A program made the position numbers and the translations under genes. 64,000 nt of DNA from Agrypnus murinus (lineage: Eukaryota > Arthropoda > Insecta > Coleoptera > Elateridae), in assembly GCA_929113105.1 (NCBI GenBank), contig OV816024.1:38764440-38828439 (forward strand), read 5' to 3'. Positions 21,893-34,539 of the stretch are shown here, one piece after another (the first letter of the stretch is position 1; each line of letters starts with the position of its first letter). The notes below the pieces were generated by a model. It was given only the letters and a program-made list of their open reading frames with translations, ran no database searches and was not told the origin of the DNA.

Positions 21893-22124
21893 GAAGGGTC
21901 TGCCGTAACAACGTTGCATGTGAAATTTTCTTGAAATGATGTATTCCTATAAAAACAACGTTCGTATATCCATATTGGAAGGTTTTGACATCATAGAGAT
22001 ATAAAATACTGGTTTTTAAAGCTTAAATTTGTAGTATGTCGTTTAACAACGCTGTACGTCTGTTATCAGTTCGTATTGCTGTTCAAACCTTTTGTTAAAT
22101 ACAACGTTGTTATGGCCGACCCTT
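21893..22124. mobile_element. MITE nested in LINE copy 1
   Basis: Ends AAGGGTCTGCCGTAACAACG and the inverse CGTTGTTATGGCCGACCCTT give about 25-bp imperfect terminal inverted repeats around a 232-bp non-coding body. It separates conserved ORF2 sequence. Target duplication not resolved. Confidence 0.7.
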
Positions 22125-22343
22125 TAATTATTCAATCTGTTTAAACTTCAAAAAGTTTATTCTGAGTTAAAAGATTGTTATAACAATCCAAAAAAGTTCC
22201 GTGGCGCATTAGTTCGAAATACTAAAAAAGATTATTATCAGAAACAAATATTTTCATCGGATAATCCAACAAAAATGTCTTGGAAAGTTGTATCTAAATT
22301 TAATAATAAAGATGAAAATGTTACTTTTTCTATTTTGCGTCTA

Positions 22344-22700
22344 TAATAAAGCTGTTAAAGCACCCAAAACAGTGCGTTAATAGCTCATTTGAGTGCTTTA
22401 ATTGCCCAACTTTTTCGAAGTTGGTAGCATTGAACCAATAATTGAAAAAACAGAAAATTAACAAAAACGCCACTCAATTTTCTGTGTCAATCAATGAATT
22501 TTCAAATGTCACATCAGTGTTGTCAACTACCACAAAAATCCCTAAATTTTGAAATTGCGATTTTTTTAATTAAAAAGGAAATAAAAGATGCAAAATAGAA
22601 AAAATAGCATAAATAAACTCGTTTCATAAGTCATTATTGCACTCGTCCTTTAGAAAACTCGTGCAATAAATTTTGCCTTATGAAACTCGTTCTTTAATAT
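22344..22700. mobile_element. Foldback-type insertion in LINE copy 1
   Basis: Non-LINE sequence interrupts ORF2. It contains a hairpin at 22617-22692 (ACTCGTTTCATAAG pairing with CTTATGAAACTCGT, with inner ATTGCAC/GTGCAAT) and a second palindrome near the left end (TAAAGCAC with GTGCTTTA). Borders are approximate. Confidence 0.55.
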
Positions 22701-23930
22701 ACAATTAGTTGTTGATAACGATTACCTTGATGATCCTAGTCAAATAATCAACTATTATAATGAATACTTTAAACATATTCCATTGCAAATCTCACAAATA
22801 TTGGGCATACCAAAAGTGGAACTAGCAGTCAAATTAATCATGAGGATAGATCCATATCTTCCACCGTATTTTTAAAACCATATACCGATGATGAGTTTGC
22901 CAACACGGTGGCAAAGAAACTAAAAAATAAATGGTCTTCTGGACCAGACGACGTGTCAGTAGCAGTGCTTAAAATAGTATCTTCGGCAATTTTGTCTCCT
23001 CTATGTACGTTAATAAATTTATCGTTTCAAACGGGATGTTTTCCTTCAAAACTAAAGAAAAGTAAGGTTCTCCCTACCTACAAGAAGGGAAACTGTCAAT
23101 TAAGTGACAACTACAGACCTATAACTATAACTTCGGCCTTTTCAAAAATGTTTGAACGTGCTTTCCTGAATAGACTGCAAGAATTTCTTAAGAAACATGA
23201 AATTATAACAAAACCTCAACATGGTTTCACTGTAGTTATAAGCACAAATACGGCAATGCATTCATTTTATGAATGTCTTATTGAACATGTGGAACCAGGA
23301 GAATGTCCTGTTAGGATCTTTTGTAATCTCAGCAAGGCATTCGACTGCGTTGATCACAACATTTTATTTAATAAATTATTCAATTTTGGCTTAAGAGGTA
23401 ATTCATTTGAGTGGATAAAATCTTTCCTAGTTTCTCCTATTCAATATGTATCGATGTCATTGAACAGTGATAATAACATCAAGCATTTTAATTCAAACTG
23501 CACTGAAATTAATATTGGAGTTCCCCAGGGTTCCATTTTGGGCCCTGTATTGTTTTCAATATATATAAATGATCTTGCTTTTTAGACTCTCAAGTCAAGC
23601 TTGCTATTTATGCTGATGATACTACTGCAATTATATCGGATATTCCCGAGGATGTCCTACAAATAAAATGTAAATTCTTTTAAACAGATTACAAAAATGG
23701 TTTATAGAAAATCGATTGCACTTCAATTTACAAAAAACCCAATCTGTTACGTTTCACACTCGTCAACATCCTTGTACAAATTTAAACTTGAAGATAATTC
23801 CATCATTAAGAACTGTAATAATGTCACCTTCCTTGGAATTCATCTTGACAATCATTTAAGCTGGAATCTGCATTGTAATAATCTAATTTGAAAGTTAAAT
23901 TATTTGTGCTATTTATTTAAAACTCTATAG

Positions 23931-24254
23931 TTCAACCAAAAATACAAGAAATGAGTCATCACAAACACGTGGGCGAAAATGTAAAATTCATCTAGAATTA
24001 CGCAAAGGACACGCTGTAATCTAAATGATAAAAAAACAATAGATGAGCTAGAAAGATTCAGTAGCGGAACAAATCCCTTCTTAATTATAAAAATAAATAT
24101 AAAACAGCAATGAAAATCTGTTGGTTCTAGCGTACGCCACTGAATTCTTATTAGCAACGTGAAATTTGCACTCTTATCTTATCTCACCTCGGGTCGTATT
24201 TCTTTATTCCGGTGTGATTACGAAAATAACTCATTTCTTGTATTCTTGGTCGAA
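23931..24254. mobile_element. MITE nested in LINE copy 1
   Basis: Terminal inverted repeats of about 30 bp: TTCAACCAAAAATACAAGAA at the left, with the inverse TTCTTGTATTCTTGGTCGAA at the right. The 324-bp non-coding body interrupts the ORF2 C-terminal region. Confidence 0.7.
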
Positions 24255-25045
24255 GTTTATAAGAAATATTCTAACACAGCAACTGATTTCTCGTTATTAC
24301 ACACGTGTAGAATGTAGACTGAGATATGGTATCCGTTTTCGGGTTTTCAGTTCAACTACAACTAAGGATGTTTTCATTATACAAAAAAAGATTCTCAGAA
24401 TAATTGCAAATGTCCCCACAAGACACTCTTGTAAAAAATTATTTCACAGATTTAAAATCTTAACTGTTTTTAGCTTATTTGTACTAGAACTATGCCTTAA
24501 TATACTTAATAATAGCTAAGTTTTTAACAAATAACATGGTTCATAAACATGACAAAGAATAAAAATGATTTTCACTTTCCTTTTGGAAAACTTAATATGA
24601 CAAAAAATTCGCGTAATACCTATATTAAAATTAAATCTTTTTAATAACATACCACTACATACAAGAAATACTTCTAGTCACACTAGCTTTAAATATCTTT
24701 TAAAAGAATATCTAATACATAAATGTGTTTATTCGATTAACGAGTTTTTTTGAATAGAACCTGTAGACTCTAGTTTTATATAACAATGTCCCACTGCGAT
24801 TTTGTTACATCATTTAAGTGTAGATCATTGCTTCCCATTAATTGTTTTTTTTGTGTTTTTCCACAACTTTAATATGTAATTGTATTTACATGTAAATCGT
24901 TGATTCTTATTGTTTGTTTTAGTTTATGTTTATATCTACCATTTTAATATGTTAATGTATATATCTTACACTTGTTGACAATTCCCACCCGTTGTAATTT
25001 TATCAGCGTCTATGGAAATAAGTTATTATTATTTTTTTTTTAACT

Positions 25046-26464
25046 ACAAAGCCTACAGAAATAATGAGTCGCTAACAGATTGTATTAGTAGTTTGTGTAA
25101 GTTATTCTGTTGGTCTTGCATTGTTTTAAATAAGGAATAAGGCGTTTAGAATAAGACTGGATTTTCCGATTTAATCATTTCCACAAAGTTATAAGAGGGC
25201 ATGGCCAAACATCCACACATTTTGCAAAAACGTGATCAGTGTGTTTTCTAAAAAAAAGAACGGAGAATTCAGTTGCATTATAAATAAATACTTTTTTTTA
25301 CTTTTAATAAAGGAAGCCTTAAAAACAACAGAAATTAAGAATAGATAATTGTTTGATACGATAAACAAGAATGCAGGATTTACTTTCAGGAAGTGCTGCA
25401 CCGCTAGCGAAATAATTACAGCGGAAAGCGCAAGAGAAATCTGTTTAGGTTGATTGCCAGTATTTCCCAGCAAGTTTCTAAGCAAATAAATGAAGAAAAT
25501 TTTGATCATAAAATTCATAATAGAAGTAAGCAAATTTTACATTTCAATTTAAGATTTACCAAATTTTTATATCATCAATTTATGCCTTTCAATTTGTAAT
25601 ATCAATTTAAGGTTTTGGGATTCTTTAGAGATTGGTGATTCTTTGCATCGCCCTCTACTGTTGTCATTTTGATAACGATAAAAAAATTTTGTTGGTTGAA
25701 TCGAAGCACTTTTCAATGGTGGCCTGAGTATGATTATATTTGAATCAATTTTGATCTATAAATTTAATATGGCGTAGATGTTTTTCTCGTTTTATAAAAG
25801 GTTTTATCTGTATTGGATACCTACGTTTAATTTATATTGCTGTAATATTTGTTTCATGACGTTTTTATAATCGTGTTTGAACAATACGTCTAGTAAATTG
25901 TTATCAACTCAAATGGTGAAGTTTTCATTTAATTATCATTATCTAGATGAAATATAATTTTGATTATTTAATTTGCGGCATCGACATTTTGGTCTACATA
26001 CCCAAACATGAATATTTCCTTACATATAATTAATTACATAAAAATAGATATGTATTACACAAGTTACCTGCACAGCAATAATTTCTTTATATGGATAAGA
26101 TTTTAAAAGAGGTGCACCTGCTTATCTATTTTAAGATCAGATTTCAATAGCTAACTGCTATAACTTATTTATAAAGGGTGAAAAATAACGTGACCTTTAA
26201 GTTACATTGTGAAATGTATAAGATTTTAAATATTTTTTAATTTTAATAATTTAGTTGCCATTATCAACTCAACCCTAAATCTATTAAGTATTTTGTTTCA
26301 TTAGTGCTTCTTCCATGTTAAGGTTAGTACTGTGTAAGAAATATAATAGATATAATAATAATTATATTTAATACAACAGAATGTAATTAAAAATTAACGA
26401 AATTGTTTTATTTAGTTTTATTTCTGAAATTATTTACGTTAACTATATTAGATTAAAATAAATA
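25046..26464. other. AT-rich non-coding stretch
   Basis: No supported gene or repeat seen. Confidence 0.55.
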
Positions 26465-26622
26465 AAGATTAATAAAAAAAAGTTTCAGAAGATTTATTAA
26501 ATTATAACCTGATAATTGTTTCGACAGCTAAGCATGCGACTAAGACAGTTAATGTCGAAACAATTGTCAGGTTATGATTTAATAAATCTTGTGAAACTTT
26601 TTATTAATCTAGATTTGTTTCA
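26465..26622. repeat. Inverted Penelope-like terminal fragments
   Basis: Two roughly 65-bp copies of the same sequence face each other around a 20-base centre. Each carries the TAACCTGAYAATTGTTTCGACA block. The right-hand copy continues into the GTGGAACTCCATAATCAT block (read on the minus strand), which also occurs at the end of the Penelope-like fragment at 34345. The locus therefore looks like a rearranged pair of Penelope ends. Confidence 0.6.
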
Positions 26623-29600
26623 TGATTATGGAGTTCCACAAAATAAGACTCGTGACAGAAAACTCTATTATGATTGTATGACCACAAGCACATAAAGCAG
26701 AATTAAATAATACTCGAATCTTATAAAAAAGGATTTAAGTTTAAAGGATTAATAAATTCCACCGTGCAATACACCTTGTATCCTATAAATGCGTTACGTA
26801 CATACGTATCGACGCTGACCTCAAACACTATAATCTTGAAAATTCAATTCGGATTTCTCCATTCCAAAGATAAGGGCAAGGGTGATCAAGAGATACCTAC
26901 TCTAACACAAACACCACGACACTTTTCAGTTTCTCGTTCTTATCAAACATTCATGAATACATTTTATGCGTTCAAAGGATAGAAATAACTCGATTCTCGA
27001 AAATTGTGTCACACGCCTGCCTCTTTTCTTTTTTAATACGTTGTTTTTTTCATTATTTCTGTTTGTATCTGCTTTATGTTAAAATGAGGATTTGAGTGTT
27101 TTACATTTATATAAAACCATAATTTTCTAATTAAAAAACAATGTGATTGTCATTATCGCTGCTTGAATGGTATAATAAAACAAAAAATGTATATGGAGGT
27201 AATTTGTGACACCACATCAATCATGTCATACATAAACTATTACAGCTATCCAACGTTCACTAATTTTCTATTAAAATGTGTTTTACGTCAATAAAATATT
27301 CTACAAAAGTCATCGTTTTCCTTAAAATATTTATTTTATTGGATTTATTCCTAACAATCTTAAAATAATAAAAAGACCATTTTTGAAAAACCTAATAGAA
27401 ATAGAAACTCCTTCTATATCTTGTCCAAACTGAAAGAAATCAAAGGATAAAAAATCCAATTTGAATTTTAGATAAAAGGCAACTTGTAATCTTACCTATT
27501 CTTTAGGGAAAAAATTGTTTTTGTTATCCCACAAGATTTTAACTTTTGAACTTTTGGTTTAGTTATCGGAACGACGCCGAATAAAGTTTTAATCCTAAAA
27601 TAATGACTCGATTCGCTGCTTTGTTTGAAAAATTATCAGAAAGATGGAAAAGTTTTTATTTTATAATTAAATAAAAATTCTAAACACAAACTTGTAAGCT
27701 TAAAGCAATCAATGATGTATGTTCATAAAGTTATACGTTAAATTTGACCTTTGAATCACATCAATTCTGGCGGTGGAAATTTCGCTTCATTTACTGATTA
27801 CGATGACGTAATTTGAGATGGAGAAGGTCTTAACGATAGCGAAGATAACTCCTTGAAAGATTATAGAAGCCCTAAGAAATGCTTACAAGCGATTCATTCA
27901 TCAGTGAATTAAATGCCTCAAACAGCGTGAAGATTGTTCAAAAGAAGTTTCAGTTATTCAAATAATAAATACATATAAATATAATTGTCTTGATTTAATG
28001 TTATATTCTGCAGGTGAATAAATTGTTACTAATATGCCCTAGTTACTAGACGTCAATTATGAATTGACCGACATCCGAAGCTCAGGTTTCATTTTAGCTA
28101 CCATCTCGTTATTAACAAATCGTTGGGTTGGCTGTACACTGCTGAACAAAGGTTCGTTTTATTATACATATTACTACATAACCATGATTAATTGCAACGA
28201 TTTTATGATAGAAATCGTTTATTAAACATTGTTAGACTAGTCAATAATGAAAAAATATCCAATTTAGAATCTTCATCTTAGGTCCACCGCTTTAATATTT
28301 AAATTAGATTCTTGAGAATTTCATAAGTATTTTTCACTTCCTTGAATTTTAATTGATTTTTTATCGAAAATCCACCCTAAGCTCTGATTTCAATAAACTT
28401 CGACCACTACTACTCTACAGATTGAAAAGGGTGAAGTGTGTAATTCAGTACATCACCACTTTTAAGCGAGATGAAATCCTACAAATTTAAGTGCACCCAA
28501 GAATAACCAAACGTTTAGTGTCTTCTTTTTATTTAAACTTTTTTTCTGGGTAACATAAACGGTGTAGTTTTCTAAAACATCCCTTAAATCAAAATTACGA
28601 TTTAATGGTCATCTTTTTTGGATATTAACGTTTAATAAAGTGTTGGAATTTTGTGGGTTGTAAGGCTAAAGTTTGAAATTTCCAGTAAAAAAAACTTTTT
28701 AATTTTGCTTACATACGTGGAAATTGCCTTTTAGTTCCCAAGAGGGTGTTGTTATTATTAACAGCAGAAACATTACCAACTAAAGTATCCTCCGCATAAC
28801 AAGCAGAGAAAATTTTAAATTATTGTATGCATTTTGTTAGTGCACGTATTAAAGGATACAAAAAGTTCTTGAATATTTTTGTCAGAAAACCTCTGAAAGC
28901 GGAAACAAAGAATTGTAATTCTTCTTGTTGACATTGGTGAATATGTATAGTACTATAAAAGGAAATGGTTTTAGTGTTTTAGGGTTTTATTTAGTTTTGC
29001 ATGAAAGAAGTAAGGGTCAAAATTTAATATTTCTAGTCATAAATAAGCACACGGTATTCCTGACTTTATGTTAAGGTTAATACAATTTGATTTAAATTTG
29101 AAATTGGTGGAATGAACAAATGTTTTTATCCGTTGCTGGAAACTTGATGGTTCATAGTAAAAACTATAAAAATTCATACACATGCAGTTCGTGCTACATA
29201 ATTGTTCTTCAAATAGAAACATTTAAAAAAACAAGCTGTGCTATTTCTTAGCTACTTCTAGTATAGTTTATGAAAACTCATTACAAAGAAAACCGTTCTA
29301 GAAAGACGAAAACATTCTATTGCTTAGATAAGTTAATGAAATTAACCATAACCATTTGTTCTTGAAATGACGGCCAAGCTTTCACGTGAATCTAATGATT
29401 ATGGTATAGACACAAAACTAGTGCAAATCGGGATTTATTATGCACTGTAAACGAAAAATAGCTCTTCATTTCCAAGACAATATTTGCCTTCTCCTACGTA
29501 TCAACTTTTTAGATGTAAAGCTCACAAACACTATTATTAAATTGCCCATAAAATAATGTTTTATACATTATAAACAACATCGATTCCAGGAAGTATCTAT

Positions 29601-30327
29601 ACCATTGGGGAACCCAGGTGACATCATAAGACAAAATATATAAATATTAAAACAAAGTCTCACTTACTGATGAGCTCAAAGTAAGGTCGAAACGGCTGTC
29701 TAAGGTCACATGTTGGAAGTGCAATACTATTAAGTACATACCAGAACTTTTTAAGTGAGTCTTATTGTAAAACATGTTAAAAATTACTTAGGTTCTAACT
29801 AGAAAAACGAAAATTTAACCAACATTACTACTTAATTTTTGTAAAACCAAAGCTCTAGTTTTTTTTTTGTTTTCCCCCTATGTTCAAAGGCTTTTTCTTT
29901 AATTTACGCTGGAATATCTTTACTGTAAACTACAATAGATGATATTAAGATTTAAAAAAATACATAAAACCATATTTTGCGTTCCATATTGTTAATACAC
30001 CGTGTACAGTGAAACGTAAAAGTTGTGGGTGCAATACCATAAAAGTTGACATATTCATGACACGCTATAGGTTATTAGGAATACTCAGTTTTTCGTAGTT
30101 TTTCTAGTTATCCTTTGAAATTAGATGTTTGAAAATAGATGTTAGAGACATATAAGTTACGATGTACCTTACTTCAGTAAAGGCAAGAAAGTTCATTGCA
30201 AGCAAAAAAATTATTAAATACGTAACGAGTATTCCCTATGGTATACCTAGATTGCCATGAACATCAATTGCAATCATTACATTATAATAATCACAATTTA
30301 GCGATATTACTTCTAAAAAAATGTAAT
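26623..30327. other. AT-rich non-coding stretch
   Basis: No gene recognised. A hammerhead-like core at 29667-29693 is listed separately. Confidence 0.55.
29667..29693 (+). ncRNA. Hammerhead-ribozyme-like core
   Basis: CTGATGA at 29667-29673 and CGAAAC at 29688-29693 are separated by 14 bases that could form a weak stem II. The flanking ACGGCTGTC lacks a clear upstream partner for stem III, so this may be a degenerate retroelement end rather than an active ribozyme. Confidence 0.25.
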
Positions 30328-30441
30328 GGGGTTCGTTGCATAAAACATAGTTAACTACGTCGTCACACTGATCACGCGGTTACGCAACCTGACTTGATAA
30401 AACAACAGCAGGTTTAAAAGAACCAATGGCACTACTGCACT
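30328..30441 (+). repeat. 5S-rRNA-like SINE head, copy 1
   Basis: Same-strand match over about 110 bases to 45446-45552. It contains TGATCACGCGGTTACGCAAC followed after 12-15 bases by a C-box-like stretch, in the order and spacing of the internal promoter of 5S rRNA (GATCACCGAAGTTAAGC, then GTACTTGGATGGG). Truncated on the right by the MITE at 30445. Confidence 0.4.
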
Positions 30442-30444
30442 AAC

Positions 30445-30685
30445 ATACAGGGTGATTCAGAAATAACTGATATCCTTTAAATGGTAGGTAGAGGGGAGGC
30501 CCCCTCTATTATTTTTTGAAAATCTTAGATGCCCATCTCTCTTTTAGAGCTTACTTAATAAAAGAAGTTCAGCAGTTATTTACCTCTCTTAAAGCTATAT
30601 AAATTAACATATTACGAATTCAAATAATAATAGACCGGACCTAAATTTTAATTTTTTGAGTTCTAAGTTAGGATGTCACCCTGTA
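30445..30685. mobile_element. MITE with TACAGGGTGA ends
   Basis: Begins TACAGGGTGA and ends TCACCCTGTA. The outer TA on each side is consistent with a TA target duplication, as in Tc1/mariner-derived MITEs. 241 bp, non-coding. Confidence 0.7.
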
Positions 30686-33600
30686 TAATCTTCTTTTTTT
30701 TTAACCTGCCCGGTCAGATTATACTGGATATTAAGATGCAGATTATGCAATTGTCATTTAATTATTCATACTAATTGTTTATAGAATCAACAATACGTAT
30801 AGGTAAATAGTTATATACAAAGTATGTATAGATATTATAAATACAAAGGTTAGTTAGATCATTAAGATTTATGTCTTCAGAATTATACTATGCATTTAAT
30901 TTTCAACTTTTAAAAGTTCATCCTTTTTTGAATGGAATAATTGTATTACCGTCATTATTATTTATGTAAATTATTGCAATATTGTAACATTCTCTTATAA
31001 GATAGATGTTTATTAACACAAATTGCACCAATTGGATACCAATAGTGTTTTTATTTAGGTTATCTGTATACAATATCATCCAAAATGAATGAGGATGGTT
31101 TGAATTTCGCGCCGTAGGTTTTAGTGTATTTCACGTTATTGGTGTGGCACTATTGAAATCTGTTGCGGCAAATTACAGCGTCAACTCGTCATTTTCTTGT
31201 TTACATCGTTTTGCTTTTGCCACGTTTTTCCGAATTTTCATTGAATTTTTGCTTTATTTCGCTTGTTGCCTTATTTTACAAAACAGTCATTTTCAGAATT
31301 GATAATTCATTTTTAACATAATTTTGTAATATATTTATACCGCCTCTTTCTGAAATGCCACTGTAATATAAAAAAAGATAAACATATCTGAAAAATATTT
31401 GTATTGACAAGGTGACATTATTTTAACGTGACGGTAAATTCAAAGCGTCCTCAATCATTTTGGATCACACTGTACTTTGAAAAATGATTTTCATTTTATT
31501 TATTTTATGTCATGTGATTAATGCTAGTCGGTGAATTTATTTCATTAGTCTTATGTGTATAAAAAACAAGAACACGAAGGATATCGGCATGCCAACATTG
31601 AAGCTGCATGTTTTAAAGATTTTAGAAAAAACAATGAAATCAATTTTGATTTAGTTATTTTTTTAAGTTAGCTAATCTTAATAAAACAACTTGCAAAGAA
31701 TTTTGTTATATTCTATTAGTTATTTTGTGAGTAATTTTAATAAACGAAACGTTGTTCAACAGAAATAGTTACGCCACTCCCCACAAATGTCTGCTACCGT
31801 AAAACAGAAAGCATGAATATTTTTTAATTATACAAATCTTCTTTTAATAAATAAATAGTTATAACAATTATTTTAGTCTGGTTTAAAAAGTAAAAATTGA
31901 TAAAAAGATTATAAAATAAACTGATTATCAGATGGTTTAGTTACAAAAGAACTAATTAGAGTAAAGCCAAACAACGACTAAATAACTAATAATGCTAACA
32001 ACTGTAACCACCAACGAAATCATCTGCCGCCGCACAATCTGAGCTCTGCGATGCTAATTGGAAGGAAAGTTTCTCTTAAGTATATAGAAGTATTTTTTCT
32101 TTTTAAATAAATGATAATAATCATTTAATAAATAATTATTACAATTATTCTAATCTGTTATATAAGGTAAAATTAATAAAAGGCTATAAAATAAAGTAAT
32201 TATTAGATAATTTAATTATGCAACTTCTTTCGCACCTGGGTATCACTCGGAGTTATCAAAACAGTCAAGTATTTGCTGACTGGTAATAAGGGTTGAGAAA
32301 AACCGACCAATAGAAAATTCTATTTAAATACAGTACTTTTGTAGCGAATGGTTTAACTATTTCTGTTGGCTGAACAAGGTATAGTATATTTTTAAAAGTA
32401 ACTGAACTATCTACCCTCAACTCGAACTACCTTTCTGGTTTATTTATTTTAGAAGCAAGGGTTAGACGATCGAAACATTTTTTCAAGCTTACAATAATTT
32501 TACCTCCAAACTTAAGCTTAAGTTAGATAATGCATAATCATTATTTTGATAATGATAAATATAGATTTGTCTTAATTTTGAATAGGATTTTTGCTTTCTC
32601 TTTTTATAATTTATTTTCAAGTAACTAACTCGTTCAAGTCATTAACTCTAGTAAGTAATCCAGGTGAAATTAATAATTAATTACACTCTTGAGGGTATGC
32701 TATAAGGCTAACCTAAAATCTTTTATGTAGTTTCTGAATATAAATCAAATATAAGTGTTGGCTGATAAAGATATAAATATTTCAACTGTTTGACAATGAA
32801 TACTACTTATAAATACAATTTATAATAGAATTGTAATTAGACCTTTAAAATTATATTTTCTCGTCCGTTTTACTTTGTAATGTTACATTTATATTATTTC
32901 ATTACTGTAAGTATGTAAGTAATTTTAGTTTTCAAGTATTTTGATGCCACACTCTTAGAAATCTAAATACTGCAATTGATTTGAAAAAAAGCAAATAATT
33001 TTTAAACAATTTGTTTCGTGGAGGAATTCTGATATGCTTCACTTCTCTGGCACAATACTTACCGTGCTTCTCAATATTCATCTCGGAGACATTCAGACTA
33101 TCTTTAGAAATTCAGTGTATCAACAGTTGCAATATTTGAATGGAAATTTTGGAACAATGCTTTTACAACAATCAGTTGGATTGTTATACCGGTATAGAAT
33201 TTAAACAATCCATTTTTGACAAGAAGAATGACCAGTAAACCTTTTTCCTCTTTTTTTATTTGTGCCTATGTATTGTTTTCAATTTGTATGTAAATGGTTC
33301 ATTTTCTTAATATTAATATTCTTAATATTTGTAACATTTTTGAAACATCTAGTAACATAATAAAAAGATTCGTCTGCTTGGTGAGAATTTATCGATTATG
33401 CTGCTGTGACTGATTACAATTTCTAAAATGACATCTGCTACCAATTATATATTAAATCACGTAGTGTGAATTTAATAAGGACTTAAAGGTAACTTTCTAT
33501 TTTCGTTTAACAGAAATTATAAATGTCATTTATAGCCAAGATTAAAGTACATACAATTCTTCGAGCTCACCTAATAAGAAGTTTTGTTAGACTGAACGTA

Positions 33601-34344
33601 TTTAATATTGAAGATTTAATTTATTAATTTAAGTTTAATTTTTTTAACCGCCTAGTTTTAATTCTCTCGTTATGAAAGGTATAGCTTAGTAAACTTATTA
33701 AAAATATATTTAGTAGGATAAAATCTTAGAGCCGATCAACCTTAATTAATAAATTAACACAATATTTTTGTAAAATAAAGAAATATTTGATAAACTCACC
33801 TTTCACTAATTGGGGTCGCCCAAAAATTACTTCACATTGCTCGAAGGGGAAGGGTGTTTTGAAAATGTGTGATGATTGTGACGATGGGGGGGGGGGAGCT
33901 AATAAAATTTGTTACGTCACAAATTCAAGTTGTTTCTATAAATCAACATTTGAAGATGATCTGGGAAAATGAATAAAGCTTTGATGTCTGTTACCAAAAA
34001 TTATAATGATTGTTCTTATATATATTGTAAATGAAGATTTATTGATATATTCATAATTAATTCTATTCAACAGTTTCAGTTGTATTGATCCTAAATTTTA
34101 TTGAAAAAATGGAGAGTTGGTATAAAAATTATGACATCAAGTTACAGGGGCAACGTTACGTGTGACAGCTGTGACATGGCGATGGGTGGAGGATAAACAT
34201 GTATGAAATTAGCGTAACCTAGTTTATGGATGACCTCAATTTATTTTGTACCAATTATAATTTTAAAGCTCTGCAGTTTCTACATTTGTTAGGCTTTATT
34301 TTAATAAAAAATAATTATTATTTCTTGTTTCCAACCTTACTTTG
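30686..34344. other. AT-rich non-coding stretch
   Basis: No gene recognised. It holds two diverged direct repeats (31844-31943 and 32129-32217) and an 11-base G run at 33886-33896. Confidence 0.55.
31844..32217 (+). repeat. Pair of diverged direct repeats
   Basis: 31844-31943 and 32129-32217 share an ordered series of blocks (ACAATTATTYTARTCTG, TATAAAATAAA, GATTATCAGATGGTTTAGTTA against AATTATTAGATAATTTAATTA). Probably an old local duplication; no coding content. Confidence 0.5.
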
Positions 34345-34410
34345 TGGAACTCCATAATCATAAAATAAATAAAGATTAGTTAAAAGTTTCACAGTATTTA
34401 TTAAAATATA

Positions 34411-34453
34411 ACCTGACAATATTGTTTCGACAACTAAGCTGTCATTATCAAAG
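34411..34453 (-). ncRNA. Degenerate hammerhead-like motif in the Penelope tail
   Basis: The minus strand reads TGATAATGACAGCTTAGTTG, then TCGAAACA. GACA and TGTC pair as stem II between a CTGATGA-like box and GAAAC. Hammerhead motifs are known in the terminal repeats of Penelope-like elements. The first box departs from the consensus, so activity is doubtful. Confidence 0.4.
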
Positions 34454-34539
34454 GTAATATAAATATAAACAAACACGTCACTAAGGTAGATACAAAAATA
34501 GGTAACTAGATAAAAAGATAAAAATAATAATAATCAGAA

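Larger units (their letters stand above)
21290..24519 (+). pseudogene. LINE ORF2 remnant: endonuclease, reverse transcriptase
   Basis: Endonuclease pieces at 21300-21690 include a CGDFNAD-like motif, then IDHIF and SDHRSVLL. Reverse transcriptase at 22908-23650 shows GPDDVS, NYRPI, LSKAFDCVDH, IGVPQGSILGP and, after a frame break near 23585, YADDTT. The C-terminal part (24256-24519) holds DVFIIQKKILRIIANVP. Stops, frameshifts and three insertions make it inactive. The first part of the endonuclease seems deleted near 21260. Confidence 0.85.
20140..25045 (+). mobile_element. LINE (Jockey/CR1-type), decayed copy 1
   Basis: ORF1 with a PHD-like zinc cluster is followed by an APE-type endonuclease remnant, non-LTR reverse transcriptase and a C-terminal module. 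It ends in ATGGAAATAAGTTATTATTATT-like sequence at about 25015-25045. Multiple stops and frameshifts break it. Three TIR elements sit inside it, and the first part of the endonuclease is missing. A second copy starts at 60802. The 5' boundary is uncertain. Confidence 0.85.

Noticed and set aside
26764..26982. Possible 72-residue protein
   Set aside because: No domain, no homologous copy, no splice or poly(A) context; length is expected by chance.
33787..33972. Possible 61-residue protein with Gly run
   Set aside because: The Gly stretch is only an 11-base G homopolymer; no other support.
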